Positions 1 through 10,545 of a DNA stretch of 64,000 bases are shown piece after piece. The notes under the pieces are model-generated. The model saw only the letters and a list, made by a program, of their open reading frames with translations, made no database searches and was not told the DNA's origin. The stretch spans positions 37,919,889 through 37,983,888 of the forward strand of contig CM070559.1 of the NCBI GenBank assembly GCA_036346405.1, written 5' to 3'. The stretch's first letter is position 1, and every line of letters begins with the position of its first letter. A program made the translations under genes and the position numbers. The DNA is from Phyllostachys edulis. Lineage: Eukaryota > Streptophyta > Magnoliopsida > Poales > Poaceae.

Positions 1-1430
1 AAGCAGCGATGTTGCAGTGTAGAGTATCGGTGATGAGCTGAATTTCCTAGTCGTTGCAACGAATTGGTGTGAAGGTGCTCTTGGCCAGATTGGTTCGCAG
101 GCCTGAGGCCTCGCCGAAGAGCTGAAGAATTTCTTTGATGGCTAGCAGGTCTGTACTAACCGGTATTAGGAACATGACTGCATCATCTGCATAAAAAGAG
201 AGGCTGTGTGGTAGTCCTTGACGCCCTTCGATCGGTTGAAGTAAAACTGTATTTTCCGCTGCGAGGATCAGATTGTTGAGGACATCCATAGCAATGATGA
301 ACAACATTTGAGATAGAGGTTCTCCTTGCCGGAGGCCGCGGCCATGCCAAACCGGCCGCCCTGGTTGGCCGTTAACAAGGATTCTAGTGGATGAAGACCT
401 AAGCATGATGCTCAAACAAGCACACCACATCGGGCCAAAACCTTTATGTTGTAGAATTTCGAGCAGAAAGGGCCAGGACAGTGAGTCAAAGGCTTGAGCG
501 ATGTCAAGTTTGAACAGGAAGGCTGCTTTTTTTGTTGGTGGAGTAGGCGAGCAGATTGCCTGACCAGGAGGAAATTATCTTGTATGGAGCGTGCCTTGGT
601 GAATGCAAATTGGTTTGGTGCGACTACCTTTGCCAGTTCTGGTGCGAGTCTTCGGGCAAGAACTTTAGAAAAGATCTTGGCAAAGCTGTGGAGAAGGCTG
701 ATAGGCTGGTAGTCACTTGGATCCTAAGTTGATTGTTTCTTCGGCTAAAGGGTTAACAATGCCTAGTTTAGCAAATGGAAATTCATTCCCGCTAAGCGAC
801 CGAGGGCATGGTAAGCCACCATGATGTCCGGCTTGATGATTTCCTAAGAACATTGATAGAAAAGACAAGTTAAACCATCAGGTTCCAACGCCTTTTCAGA
901 TGGCATGCTTCTGATCGCCTCCCATACCTCATTTTCAGCGAAACCAGCTTCCAGTTCCCGAAGATTATGGGAAGGCAAGTTCAGGATATTCAGGTCCAAG
1001 GAATGGGCACGGGCGATCAGTTTTCCAACGAGATTTGCGGAATGCTCCTAAAAAGCCTCCTCCAACCTTTTCTGAGTGAGCACCCAAGAATCAGCGACCT
1101 TTACACTTGCGATGAAGTTTTAGCGCCTTCGGTGATTTGCATGAAGGTGAAAGAAACACGTGTTTGCATCCCCTTCCCATAGCCACCTGATACGCAACCT
1201 CTGGCGTGCTATTGTTCATTCAAAGGAGCAGAGACCTACCAGTTTCCTTTTGAGCTCCATCCTTAACCAGTGTTCCCAAGGAGAGAGCAGGTGTTTTTCC
1301 TCAGCCAGATCAATACGTTAGATTAGTTCTTTTTCCATCCCGATTTGCTGGCGAATGCTACCACACTAGCGCTGACTCCAGCTCTACAGGGTATGACCTG
1401 TGGCTATGAGAAGTGTGTGAAGGTGTCGTA
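1..1430 (-). pseudogene. LINE ORF2 reverse transcriptase, N-terminal and palm region
   Basis: The best open part is 47-430. It has the strand-transfer motif GRGLRQGEPLS at residues 30-40 and the catalytic box FYADD, with YADD at residues 80-83, followed by the FGEASGLRTN helix typical of L1 reverse transcriptases. Further right, on the same strand but in broken frames, the segment around 830-900 reads as the SEKALEPDG and LFYQC region that precedes the fingers. Many stops and shifts exist. The frame continues past a stop at 44-46 to base 1, so the thumb and C-terminal domains lie outside the window. Confidence 0.85.
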
Positions 1431-1509
1431 GTGGGTCGGCCAAAAAGTCATCGCATTTCCATGTCGCCAGAACCATCTCCTGGAACCCTACCACCCTTGT
1501 CCAAAACGA

Positions 1510-2292
1510 CTAAAAGTAGAAGAATTTCTTGGCTCCCATCAGGAAGGCCATGGACAACAACAGGGGGTAGTGATCAGATGCCGTGGAGGATAGGTCTCGA
1601 AGGAAGCAATTCGGGAACATCAGATCCCACTCCGGAGAACCGAAAGCCCTATCGATGTGCTCCATGGTCGGTCTTTTCCTAGAACTTGTCCAAGTGAACG
1701 ATCTGCCATTGAGGTGGATTTCCTTGAGTTGTAGATCATCTAAGACACAGCGAAAGCTACCCATTCGCCGTCTGTTCAGGCCATCATTGTTCTTGTCGCT
1801 GGCTTGCAGGATGAGATTGAAATCTCTGAGAATCATCCAAGGACCTGATATGGAACCATTAATATCACGGAGCTCCTAGAGAAACGCCGGTTTGTGGGCA
1901 TCCTCCGAGGGGCCATACACTACCGAGAGCCAGGAGGGAGTGCCGCAGGGTAAGACCACCTTGGTTGTTATGGAATGGTTTCTTGTACTGCGCGTAATAC
2001 AAGTAACCCTACTGGAGTTCCACGCTAGCAAGATACCTCCTCTAGATTGGGACGACGGTAAGTAGGAGAACCCATCGAAAGAGGGTCCTAGGGTTTCCAT
2101 TATAAGGGATGAGTCAATTACATGGAGCTTTGTTTCTTGGAGGCAGGCAATGGACGCTTTGGAGGTGATTATAGTTTCTCTAACTACACTCCTCTTGGCC
2201 CTCAAGTTTAGGCCCCTTACGTTCCAGCTGATGAAGTTGGTGTTACAACCGTCCATGTGGGTGGTGATGTGACCAACGTCCTGAGAAGCCAA
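1510..2292 (-). pseudogene. LINE ORF2 endonuclease domain
   Basis: This is the exonuclease-endonuclease-phosphatase type nuclease that nicks the target site in target-primed reverse transcription. Visible motifs in order are ISWNVRGLN and ACLQETKL near the start, GGILLAWN, VVYGP, then a DFN motif (RDFN, where GDFN is usual) and SDHYPLL at the C-terminus. A single in-frame stop near 1875 separates the two halves, and the frame is otherwise open. There is no ATG at the frame start (the first codon is TTG), so an upstream start or translational coupling has been lost. It lies directly upstream of the reverse transcriptase. Confidence 0.85.
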
Positions 2293-2294
2293 AC

Positions 2295-3036
2295 TTAGAT
2301 GGTTGCGAGGGTTACAGGAGCCAAGGTGGCTTCTGCATTGCCTTCAAAGCAGGGAGGAATGGATTCCGGGAAGGGAATCTTGAACAAAGCCGCTAACGCT
2401 ACAATATGCTCACGCGAGAGCTGGATGTCAAAGATACTTTTGAACTTGTTTAGGATCACACTATCATCCGAACCACTTCCCTGATTGAGGCCAAGCCATC
2501 CAGCTAAAAGAAGCTGCGTACACCGTTCTGCCGATGCATTTTTGCGGCGCAAAGCTGCCAGATGTTTGCTACGCCGTGGGGTGAACATAGTAGGTTGTTT
2601 GATGTGGGAATGCTGGACGTCCGGCAAGGACAGAACCAGTTCCTTCTACACTCGTTTGGTCTGTCGTGAGTAGATTAGCAACTTAAATGCGCCGGCCAAA
2701 ACTTGGCCAGGAGGAGGAAGTGAGCCGCCAAGGTCTTCGACTGAGAAAAATGTTGAGTTGATGCAGATGTCTTCAGGAGGCTGTGTGGCTGGAAGGGGCT
2801 CAACAACGGTGAAGGTGTTTCTGACAGCCTCTCCCTTCTCGAGAAGGATGGGTGAGCTATGCGGGTCTTGGGGGACTTCGCTCTCTTGCATGGCGCATGC
2901 AACCTGGCTAAGGCAAGTGTCCTTGTCTAGGAAGCGGAGAGACAGGTTCGCAGGCACCTGGGTTAGATCAACAGATGTCACGAGGATCCTGGCCGTCCCT
3001 CCCAGAAGTTGGTGTTCTAGTATTATGTGCGGTTGT
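2295..3036 (-). pseudogene. LINE ORF1 C-terminal region (nucleic-acid-binding gag-like protein)
   Basis: One minus-strand frame is open from about 3036 to 2295 apart from a stop near 2645. It ends just before the endonuclease frame begins, the usual ORF1-ORF2 arrangement in plant L1 elements. The visible part is the variable tail; no zinc knuckle is present, so the N-terminal two thirds are missing. The frame ends with TAA next to the start of the ORF2 frame at 2292. Identification rests mainly on position upstream of the endonuclease. Confidence 0.6.
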
Positions 3037-3087
3037 TAGGTGAGCCAGTCAATCATCAGCACACCATCATCCTCAGTGTGTTGGGGC

Positions 3088-3467
3088 TTTCTAACATCGA
3101 CCTTTCAGACCTTGAGAGAAGTTTTTTCTAAAGATGAAGTGTGGCGGGTTGTTAAAAGTTTACTAGAGGAAAAATCTCCTGGGTCGGATGGTTTAGCAAC
3201 ACAATTCTATCATCTCTGTTGGGATATTAATTAAATGTTTGCAGCTTTAGACAGATTGTATCACTTAAATGGAAGATCCTTTCACTTCGTGAATAAAGCC
3301 TATATTACTTAGTTGCCCAAAAAAGAGGATGCTATCGAGGTGAAAGATTTCACGCCGATAAGTTTGTTGCACAGTTTCGCCAAGATATTCTCCAAACTTC
3401 TGGCTTCTAGAATCTAGATTGGTGCCAAACCTTAATGAGTTGATAGCACCAAATCAAAGTGCTTTTA
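3088..3467 (+). pseudogene. LINE reverse transcriptase, N-terminal segment
   Basis: After one frameshift near 3120 the frame reads FSKDEVWRVVKSLLEEKSPG and then SDGLATQFYHLCWDI, the conserved start of plant L1 reverse transcriptases (usually PGPDGF...FY..CW). A stop at 3232-3234 and another near 3313 break the frame before a PISLLHSFAKI-like region and an APNQSAF motif at the right end. The segment stops exactly at the TTTTA duplication of the solo LTR and resumes at 5461. Confidence 0.8.
3463..3467. repeat. Target-site duplication TTTTA (left copy)
   Basis: TTTTA precedes the solo LTR and is repeated exactly at 5461-5465. Five bases is the usual length for LTR retrotransposon integration. 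Confidence 0.85.
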
Positions 3468-5460
3468 TGTGGAGATCATGGATAGATGATCATAATATTA
3501 GTGTGTTGAACAATTGACAATGGTATCGAAGTGTTTGGGAAACCCTCGATTTAGCGAAGTTCAGCTGAATGTCAAGCTTAGGCGATTTGACTGGCCCTGT
3601 GGGCGATCTGATCGGCCTGTGACCAGCCAAAAGTGCCGGTGTGACTAGCCGATTTGAAAAGGTTGAATTTTTGGAAATCGCCAAAAATCACTTTGTGTAG
3701 GAATGTGAGTCGGTGTGTTTGCACTAGGTCTCATGGAAATTGGAGTTTCGAGGAAAAACTAGATAGAGTTTAAAATTTCCAGAGAGTGTGCAGCTGGGAC
3801 ATGGAAAAAAAAATCCCCAAGCGGTCTAACCAGCCGTCTGTTGGCTATCAAACTAGTGGGGCGGTCTGGCAGGCCAGGTCGTGGTTAGACCGGTCGAGGG
3901 AGGCGGTCAGACCGACCAGAGAGGTTTCATGCGTTGACAATGCGGTGAATTTTGTGGTTTTGGCCAGAGTCACGGGTGTTAGTGCATAGGTGTTGCATCA
4001 TGCATGTTTTGACTAACGTGGGTTAAGTTGCGAAGAACTTGTGTCTGGAATCAATTTCTTGGTCTATTGTTATGTAGTTCGCTTGGAGTCAACTACAGTT
4101 AACGGCAAGGATGATCGGGACTAGGTTAGGAGAGCTAAGGTTCAGAACGATTGAGTATGTCGGGTGAAGTGGTTGGACTCAAGCGTGACACAAGATGGAC
4201 AAGGACGACCGAACGAGAAGTTCGTTGCAATGAGTTGCATCAAGTGGCTTGGGGTCAGTGCAAGTGTCATGGTGGTTCCAGTGGGAGACGTATGGGAGAG
4301 ACTTACCGACATAAAGAGCCATTAATGAACCGACGTGTGGCGGAGCATGGGATTACTTCACGTTGATTGGACTCGGCCTTTAGAGAAGGATTAAGAAGGG
4401 GTATTTTGGTATCTTGGCTAAAATAACGGGTTGGCAACCTTGGAGAAATCGCAGCGTGGGACGACACAGAGGAGGGGCGGTTTAGATCAAAAGAAGATGA
4501 AGATCATGAAGAGACGGATTCGGGAGGCCCAGTTCGTCATCCGATTTGAGAAGCGTGTGTGAATGTAAAAACCTGGTTGTGTGCGGGCTTAACGGGTGTC
4601 TGATAAGGTTTTCTCTCTAGACCTAGTATCCACTATAAAAGGGAGCAGTGCAAGATTTGCACCCAATTCTCTCAAGTCAAGGAAACCCTAATTTGTGATT
4701 TGGGAAAGTGGAGAAAGAGGAGGCTAGGGTTTGAGAAATATGGATTGATTGAGTGCTCAAGTATTGAGTTTTTGTCCTCCACGGTGAAGTGCCCATAAAT
4801 CAACAATCCCTTGAATCAATCCATGCAAAGTTTGCCCCAAGATTAGTTCTATCTTGTTCTTACTCTCTCTTTAACGCATTTGGGATTTTTGTGTTCCTTG
4901 GGTTTTCATCGTGTCTTTTATTGTGATCTAGCTTGCTAGGACTTGTGGGAGTTGATCTCAGGTCATCTTGACCATCTTTCATCCACGAGCAAGCTTTTGG
5001 ATCAAAGTTTGATTTTCCCTGTTTTTCATGCCCTCTTGACCTCAATCAATAAATTTATAGAATCTTGGCTTCGATCGTCCTGATTGTCGATTGGAATAGG
5101 TTCCTAACCTTCTTGATGAGCTATATTTCGAATCTCAGGGTATTTGGATCTTGGGATTAAAAGTTAGATCAATTTGAGATCACTTCGGGCTGTTGACCCT
5201 ACAGCCGGCTGTCACACGGAGCCTCAGGTGGTCAGACTAGCCTCCAGGCGATCAGACCAACCAAGCTTTGGCGGTCAGATCGGCTAGGAGGCTTTGACCT
5301 CAGGGTTTTCTGGTTTCAACGCGAGACTTCCGCTTTGTTCTTGTGTCTCTGATCTTCATAGCTTTCATAGCTATTGGAGTGAAGAATAAATTGAATACCG
5401 AGTGGTGAAAAATAGTCAGTGCTCCTATTCACCCCCTCTAGTCGCCTTTTTGGTCCAACA
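3468..5460 (+). mobile_element. Solo LTR, 2-kb family (copy A)
   Basis: This 1993-bp unit begins TGTGGAGATC and ends GGTCCAACA, is flanked by TTTTA on both sides, and has no coding capacity. A promoter-like TATAAAA sits at 4634. Copies B (10887-12932), C (37655-39604) and D (split, 44583-56099) share its sequence from end to end, and B has its own exact 5-bp duplication, so the unit is mobile as an LTR. Clusters of GGTCAGACCG-like motifs lie in its first 500 bases and near 5200-5300. I could not name the family; the internal region is absent from the window. Confidence 0.85.
4634..4640 (+). promoter_or_regulatory. LTR TATA box (copy A)
   Basis: TATAAAA is followed by a GGGAGCAG run and a CCCAATTCTCTC segment. 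Copy B has TATAAATA at the corresponding place. This is the likely retrotransposon promoter, dividing the LTR at roughly 1170 bases from its left end. Confidence 0.6.
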
Positions 5461-5775
5461 TTTTATTAAAGGAAGATGTGTCCAAGACAATTTCTTATTG
5501 GTTCAACAATCTACAAGGCTGCTCCACAAAAAGAAGAAATCAACCCTCCTCCTGAAACTGGAGGTCACTAGGGCTTTTAACTCAGTTGCGTGGTCATTTC
5601 TTCTGGAAGTGCTCATGGCTAGAGGATTTGGAAATAAATGGATAGCATGGATTGCTCTAATCCTGCCCTCTTCAAGTACTAAAATCATGGTTAACGGTAG
5701 CCCACGGGAGAGAATTTGGCATGGCAGAGGGTTGAGATAAGGAGACCCACTTTCGCCTATTCTCTTTATTCTTGT
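5461..5775 (+). pseudogene. LINE reverse transcriptase, central segment
   Basis: The frame reads FIKGRCVQDNFLLVQQ, then the palm segment LLLKLEVTRAFNSVAW (FDSVAW in active copies), and ends with WHGRGLR, a stop, and GDPLSPILFIL. The WHGRGLR-stop-GDPLS change is one base from the usual GLRQGDPLSP. The segment begins immediately after solo LTR A and is cut at 5775 by the hAT element; the same frame continues at 6805. Confidence 0.85.
5768..5775. repeat. hAT target duplication ATTCTTGT (left copy)
   Basis: ATTCTTGT occurs immediately before the element and again at 6805-6812. An exact 8-bp duplication is the hallmark of hAT insertion. Confidence 0.92.
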
Positions 5776-6804
5776 TAGGGGTGCAAGTGGGGCAGGCTTG
5801 TCCGCTAAGCCGCTTCTTTGCCTCGCAAAAAAAAACCCACGATCTATCATAAAAACCCACCTAGTGCTAGCAGTTCAAAGTGGTCCGGCCCACGTAGCCC
5901 GTCGGGCACCGCATAGCTGGGTCAGGCACCGTCGCTGCTACAGACTAGCATGTCCTCGTCAGCCACCTTGTGCAGCTAGAACACACGAGGCTCATGGTTG
6001 CTGTTCCCCTTGGATTTGGATGTGGAAGCGACAGCATGAGACTCCTCGATCTATCCACCGTGGCCGTGGACGGCGGCGGCAAAAGTGGACTGACGATCTG
6101 TCGGGGTCCCACGGCGGCAATGACAGGCTCGGGAGGTCTTTGTTGGTTGAGATTGATAATATCGGCAGGCGGTGGGGCGGTGGCGGTCGATGGCCCGCGA
6201 TCATCGGCGATTAGATAGACTCGCAGGCGATTCCACGAGACGCGGGAAAGAGGCGCGCTTCTCGAGTGGGTAGTCTTTGGAGGGCGGCCTCGTCGTGGGA
6301 GGCGGCGGATGTCTGGGAGATGCGGACGCGCCGAGGAAGGTGTAGGGCGGATGGCATGGTGGTTCTGCGAGGCTTGATTCGTGGTGGACGGAGACGTCGA
6401 TGGGGAGGGAGGGGAGGCAGGTGGGGTCGCGGACACCAAAGAGGAGGGTGTGGTTCCGGTAGGGGGAGCGATCACCAGGCTTGGCGGCGGTGCATTGCTT
6501 CTGGTCGTCGAATTCAACTTCGACGAAGGGGTTGCAGGAGCCGATGCCGTCCTTGGGCGCGAGGTCAGCGGCGTCGGAGATCTCGATGACCAGCTTCATG
6601 TCGATCTCTGCGTTGTTTGGCGGTTACTGCTCGGTCCTTTGCTTGCAAGCGGGAGTGTGCTGTGTGCGTCGCATACATGGGCTGCCCGCCAAATCCACCA
6701 ATGGACCGTGTATATGCATTGCAGGCTCAGCTAGCCCGCAACTCTGAAGTGAACGGCGCGAGGTGGGCGCGGGCTGTCCACAGCCCGCCCCACTTGCACC
6801 CCTA
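5776..6804. mobile_element. Non-autonomous hAT transposon carrying a host-gene scrap
   Basis: The 1029-bp element has inverted ends TAGGGGTGCAAGTGGGGC, identical over 18 bases, and an exact 8-bp duplication. The TAGGG start and 8-bp duplication place it in the hAT superfamily. No transposase is present. The interior is GC-rich, unlike the flanking LINE, and contains a minus-strand C2-domain fragment. The insertion interrupts the LINE frame between ATT CTT and GTG ATG GAT. Confidence 0.92.
6201..6599 (-). pseudogene. Captured C2-domain fragment, MCTP / QUIRKY / FT-interacting-protein type
   Basis: The minus-strand frame starts MKLVIEISDAADLAPKDG and continues GSCNPFVEVEFDDQ. This matches the N-terminal C2 domain of plant multiple-C2-domain transmembrane proteins (pattern KLVVEV.DA..L.PKDG.GS..PFVEV.FD.Q), which act at ER and plasma membrane contact sites and plasmodesmata. 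About 60-90 residues are recognisable; after that the frame turns into Pro/Ser-rich sequence with no C2 signature. One calcium-loop Asp (SDAADL) is kept. No transmembrane part is present. It is most likely a transduplicated fragment. The family assignment is from memory of the motif. Confidence 0.7.
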
Positions 6805-7037
6805 ATTCTTGTGATGGATGTATTTAATGTAGTGGTTAACCAAGCTTGGTCGGTTGGCATATTCCAAAGTTTGGTGCCATAGAAAATTAATCATAGACTA
6901 TCCCTGTTCGCAGATGATGTGGCGCTTTTTATCCTCCCAAAGAGAGAAGAACTCGGGGGTATCAAGGAGATTCTTCTTTGTTTCGGTCAGGCTTCAGGCC
7001 TTCTTACCAATTTCTATAAAAGCTTGATAGTGGCTAT
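6805..7037 (+). pseudogene. LINE reverse transcriptase, catalytic FADD segment
   Basis: After the hAT duplication the frame continues MDVFNVVV, then after a stop near 6881 reads LSLFADDVALFILP with the catalytic FADD box (YADD or FADD in LINEs). FGQASGLLTNFYKS follows. The segment is cut at 7037 by the Copia insertion, whose GCTAT duplication belongs to a GTG GCT ATA codon run that resumes at 14237. Confidence 0.88.
7033..7037. repeat. Copia target duplication GCTAT (left copy)
   Basis: GCTAT lies directly left of the LTR and again at 14237-14241. Confidence 0.92.
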
Positions 7038-7166
7038 TGTTAGCAATAGACTTCTTGTATTGCAAGTGGCCAATGGGCCCATATATACAAATACACAGCA
7101 AGTGCAATATGCATAAAACACCCTAAACTAGGGAAGAATAACACATCATATATAATACATCTAACC
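7038..7166 (-). repeat. Copia 3' LTR
   Basis: It begins TGTTAGCAATAGAC on the plus strand and ends ATACATCTAACC, matching the right LTR throughout apart from scattered substitutions. The terminal base pair that should read CA is CC here. A TATATATA-like stretch and a TAGATGTATTATATATG segment on the minus strand are shared with the other LTR. Confidence 0.9.
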
Positions 7167-7174
7167 CCTTGGTC

Positions 7175-7771
7175 AAACTCATGGTGGATCAACAACACTT
7201 GAGTTTGGAGAGAAAAAAACATCTTGAGCTGAGTATGCGTGCCTCACGTGAAGAAGTTGGCTAGCTGAAGCTCCGAAGGCACGTACTGAAGAGCCATGAC
7301 CTAGGCCTGCACCTACGATCTCATATAGGAAGCATCAACTCCAATATGCTTGGTGAGTTCATACTTCACTGGATCTCGCGCAATACTGATCGTACCAGTA
7401 CTGCCAGACAAAAGTGGGGTCGGTGTCGTAACAGAGAAACCAAATTCTTGAAGGAGCCACCGTAACCAAGTAACCTCAGCTGTCAACGACGCCATAGCCC
7501 TCAACTTAGTGTCAGCACTTGGGCGGGAAACTGTTGTCTGTTTTTTGGTCTTCTAGGCAATTAGAGAGGATCCAAGAAAAACACAATAGGCAAAAAGAGA
7601 TCGACGATCAGAGTGATCACTAGCCCAAGTCGCATCAGAGTATACCTTGAGCTGCAAGGAGCTAGAGTGAGGAAAGAAAAGGCCACGAGAAATGGTGCCA
7701 TGAAGATATCGAAGGACACGTAGAAGGTGACTGTAGTGAAGCTTAGTGTGAGCCGAAACAAATTGACTCAA
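7175..7771 (-). pseudogene. Copia RNase H domain
   Basis: The minus strand reads AHTKLHYSHLLRVLRYLHGT, then KVYSDATWASDHSDRRS, the Asp-containing first strand of Copia RNase H (usually YSDADWAGCPDTRRSTSGY). Beyond a stop the frame continues with AEVTWLRWLLQEFGFSV (AE..W...LL.EL in active copies), LSGSTGTISIARDPV and TKHIGVDASYMRS (TKHIEIDCHFVRE). Internal stops at about 7553 and 7313 interrupt it. It directly follows the reverse transcriptase. Confidence 0.88.
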
Positions 7772-8655
7772 AATGTGAACATGTGATAGATGTTAGGTCG
7801 AGTAATCCCAAGATAGACAAGACTACCAACAAGGTGACGGTAGCAAGTGAGATCCTCAAAGGGCTCTCCACCAGTGAGTTGAAGGTGAACTCCAAGCTCC
7901 ATGGGAGTATCCACTGTGCGCTGATCAGTGAGGCAAGCACGAGCAAGAAGGTCCTGAATGTACTTCTCCTGGAAGAGGTAGTAGCCCTCAGGCATAGAAG
8001 TGACCTCAATCCCAAGAAAGTAGTGAAGTGGACCCATGTCAGACATCAAAAACATATCACTGAGACGCTTCTTCACAAAATCGATGTACTGAGGATCATC
8101 ACCTGTGATGATCATATCATCAACATACAGAAGAAGAAGAGTCCGACCACGAGGAGAGGTGTGAACAAAAAATGCAGGGTCATGATCACTGACGGTGAAA
8201 CCGGCCTCAGTAACAATAGAGGAGAAGTGCTCAAACCAGGCTCGAGGAGCTTGCTTGAGCCCGTAGAGAGAGCAACGAAGATGACACACCATGCCGCCAG
8301 GGACAGAATAACCAGGGGGCGGCTGCATGTAGACCTCCTCACGCAGCTCGCCATTGAGGAAGGCATTCTTGATGTCCAGCTGAGAAATGGACCACCGGCG
8401 AACAGAAACAACTACCAGAAGGGTCCGAACAGTGGTCATGTGAGCAACAGGTGGAAAAGTCTCGTCGTAGTCATGACCATGCTCCTGCTGAAAACCACGG
8501 GCCACAAGACGAGCCTTGTAGCGCTCAAGAGAGCCATTAGAGCGAGTCTTAATCTTGTAGACCCACTTGCACGTGATCGGAGTAACATGAGTAGGTAAGG
8601 GAACAAGATCCCAAGTCCTGGTGCGCTCCAGGGAAGCAATCTCCTCAGCCATCAT
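7768..8655 (-). pseudogene. Copia reverse transcriptase domain
   Basis: This 295-codon open frame contains the Copia reverse transcriptase in full order: WDLVPLP and CKWVYKIK at residues 15-36, LDIKNAFL with the first catalytic Asp at 93-100, LYGLKQAPRAW at 130-140, and the active-site box YVDD at 177-180 followed by MIITGDD. LHYFLGIEV and YRHLVGSLVYLGITRP follow. The frame is intact over the catalytic core, the best preserved part of the element. It is preceded by a frameshifted hinge and followed by RNase H. Confidence 0.93.
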
Positions 8656-8659
8656 CTGC

Positions 8660-9130
8660 TGCCATTCGGATGAACAACGACCCTATGATGAAGTCGTGGG
8701 CTCAATAAAACAATGACGCAAAAGTCAGCACGCTTAGGGGTCGATAGTCGGCGATCACGAAAATCATACCTGGGAGGCGAGGCTGGAGCAGGACCGAGCA
8801 AGGACGAGGTAGTGAAAGGAGTAGAAGGCTCAACTGGAGGAGTAGTAAGCCGTGGACGGCGAGAGTAGTACAACGGAAAAGGAGAGATCTCAACAGTACA
8901 GTTGGTAGTAACCTCCGGAGGTGAGGAAACGAGAGAGATTGTGGTGAAAGAGACTGTGGTGGAGGAGACGGTGGGGGCTGAGATGAGGGTGGTAAGACTC
9001 GAACTGGAAGAGGCGAAGAATTAGGAAAAGTCAAATAGAAAAGCGACTCAGCAGAAACAGAGCTGGTGGCAAGGGAATAAGGATAGTAAGGACGAGACTC
9101 ATCAAAAGTGGCAGCTCGAGAGATCCTCAT
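8660..9130 (-). pseudogene. Copia integrase-RT hinge, frameshifted
   Basis: The stretch between integrase and reverse transcriptase is Pro/Ser/Leu-rich in all minus frames. One frame (8702-9130) begins RISRAATFDESRPYY, the usual RDVTFDE.. boundary. A second frame (8652-8873) carries PPRYDFRDRR, resembling the RYPLRDR segment before the reverse transcriptase. A shift between about 8873 and 8760 is needed to join them. Confidence 0.7.
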
Positions 9131-9133
9131 TCG

Positions 9134-9960
9134 TCAAGCAACAGGATCATAGCAATGATAACCCTTATGCTCAGAGTTGTAGCCAAGAAAGACACACTCA
9201 ACCGACCGAGCAGTCAGCTTGGCGCGCTCACGAGGTGGAAGAAGCACATAGCAGACACAACCAAAACAATGAAGGTGACTGCACTGGGATGGCGAACCAG
9301 TGAGACGCTCAAAAAAGGTGCATCCCTTGAGAACAGAAGAGGGCTGCTGATTGATAAGAAAGGCAGCGGTAGAGACAACTTCAGTCCAAAAATGAGGTAG
9401 GACATGAGCAGTAAGCATGAGACCACGAGCTGTCTCAAGGAGATAACGGTGCTTGCGCTCAGTGACACTATTTTGAGCATGAGCACCAGGACAAGAATAC
9501 TAAGGGAGAGTGCCCTGCTCAACAAGAAAACGATGAAGTGAAGTGAAGAGATATTCACCAGCAGAATCTGCACGGAAAAGACGAATGGTTGACTCAAACT
9601 GAGTGTGAACCATGGTGGTAAATTGCTGGTAAATGGAAAGAAACTAACTGCGAGAAGACATAAGATAGAGCTAAGTGTATCTCGAATAATCATCAATAAA
9701 GATCACATAATAGGTATGACCCCCTTTCGAAGTGAAGGGAGCTAGTCCCCAAACATCAGAGTGAATCAAATCAAAAGGACATTGAGACTCAGAATCACTA
9801 GAGGGATAAGGGAGTTGCAGTTGCTTGCCAAGCTTGCAACTCGTACAATGTAAAGTAGTGTCACCAGAAATAGAACCTAGAACACCACTCCCTACTAGTG
9901 ACGAAAGACGAGAACCACCAATGTGACCTAACCGATAGTGCCACTAGACAAAAGTGGTGG
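9134..9960 (-). pseudogene. Copia integrase (zinc finger and catalytic core)
   Basis: Reading leftwards from 9960, the frame gives WHYRLGHIG and LHCTSCKLGK, the His-His-Cys-Cys zinc finger, then PFDLIHSDVWG with the first catalytic Asp, IDDYSRYT, and FRADSAGEY with the second Asp, in broken frames. TERKHRYLLETARGLML and the open part 9134-9418 (HFWTEVVSTAAFLINQQPSS, then ECVFLGYNSEHKGYHCYDP) complete the core. There are several stops (for example near 9500 and 9670). Integrase upstream of reverse transcriptase is diagnostic of Copia. Confidence 0.9.
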
Positions 9961-10495
9961 TGGAAGAAGCAGAGGAAGCCGAGGCAGTGGTATTGGCTGA
10001 CTGGCTGGTGGAGGCAGTAGAAGGAAGATGAAACCAGTCAAGCTCCCAAAGACACTGAGAATCATGGTGCCTAGGACTAGTCCCAACCAGAATCCCTATA
10101 CGACGATCCTGAACACAACAAGAATCAGAATCAAGAATGATACGACATCCAAGATCAGTGATCTGACTAGCTGACATAAGCTGCATAGTAAGACTAGGAA
10201 CATGAGATACAGTAGGAACACGAAAAGATGAAGTGGAAAGAGTGCCTCGTCCTGCAACAGGAAGAGATGTCCCATCTGCAGTCTAAACTGTGAGAGGAAG
10301 ATCAGGTGGTCTCACAGAACAAAGATGAGTGGAGTCCGGTATCATGTGGAAAGAGACACCAGAATCCAGAATCCAAGGAGATAATACACCTAAAGAAGGA
10401 GGTGGTGGCGCAGGACTAGAAGACCTAACAGCAGTACCTGGTGCAGGAGAAGAAGCCGCAAGGCGTCGAAGCAGCATGAGCATCTCCTGGTGCAT
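9961..10495 (-). pseudogene. Copia aspartic protease
   Basis: The open part 10283-10495 carries WILDSGVSFHMIPD, with the catalytic DSG at residues 44-46; Copia proteases normally read WILDSGASxHMT. After a stop, the frame continues through ADGTSLPVAGRG to MSASQITDLGCRIILDSDSC, the standard protease to pre-integrase transition. It is preceded by the gag zinc knuckle. Confidence 0.85.
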
Positions 10496-10545
10496 CTACT
10501 CCAAGGAACTCTGGCGTGAACTTGATTGGGAGGAGCCAGCTCACC

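Larger units (their letters stand above)
1..3039 (-). mobile_element. Degenerate L1-type LINE, minus strand, runs off the left edge
   Basis: Reading leftwards on the minus strand the order is ORF1 C-terminal part, apurinic-type endonuclease, then reverse transcriptase, which is the plant L1 order. All three parts carry stops or frameshifts, so the copy is dead. Its 3' end lies beyond base 1. The right limit is set where recognisable minus-strand coding ends and plus-strand LINE coding begins shortly after, near 3088. Both LINE pieces contain the same reverse transcriptase region, so they are two different insertions lying head to head. Confidence 0.85.

Noticed and set aside
1..3467. Head-to-head LINE pieces as one twin-primed insertion with 5' inversion
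   Set aside because: Both pieces contain the same reverse transcriptase region (SEKALEPDG/EKSPGSDG and the FYADD/LFADD boxes), which a single inverted insertion would not duplicate.
3468..5460. The 2-kb repeat as a CACTA transposon because of its GGTCAGACCG motifs
   Set aside because: It has TG...CA ends and exact 5-bp duplications in two copies; CACTA elements give 3-bp duplications and CACTA ends.
5945..6517. 190-codon minus-strand Pro/Thr-rich frame within the hAT element
   Set aside because: It overlaps the C2-domain frame in another phase and has low-complexity composition only.
7783..8598. Plus-strand 271-codon frame as a gene
   Set aside because: It is the antisense shadow of the intact Copia reverse transcriptase on the minus strand, which has all catalytic motifs.
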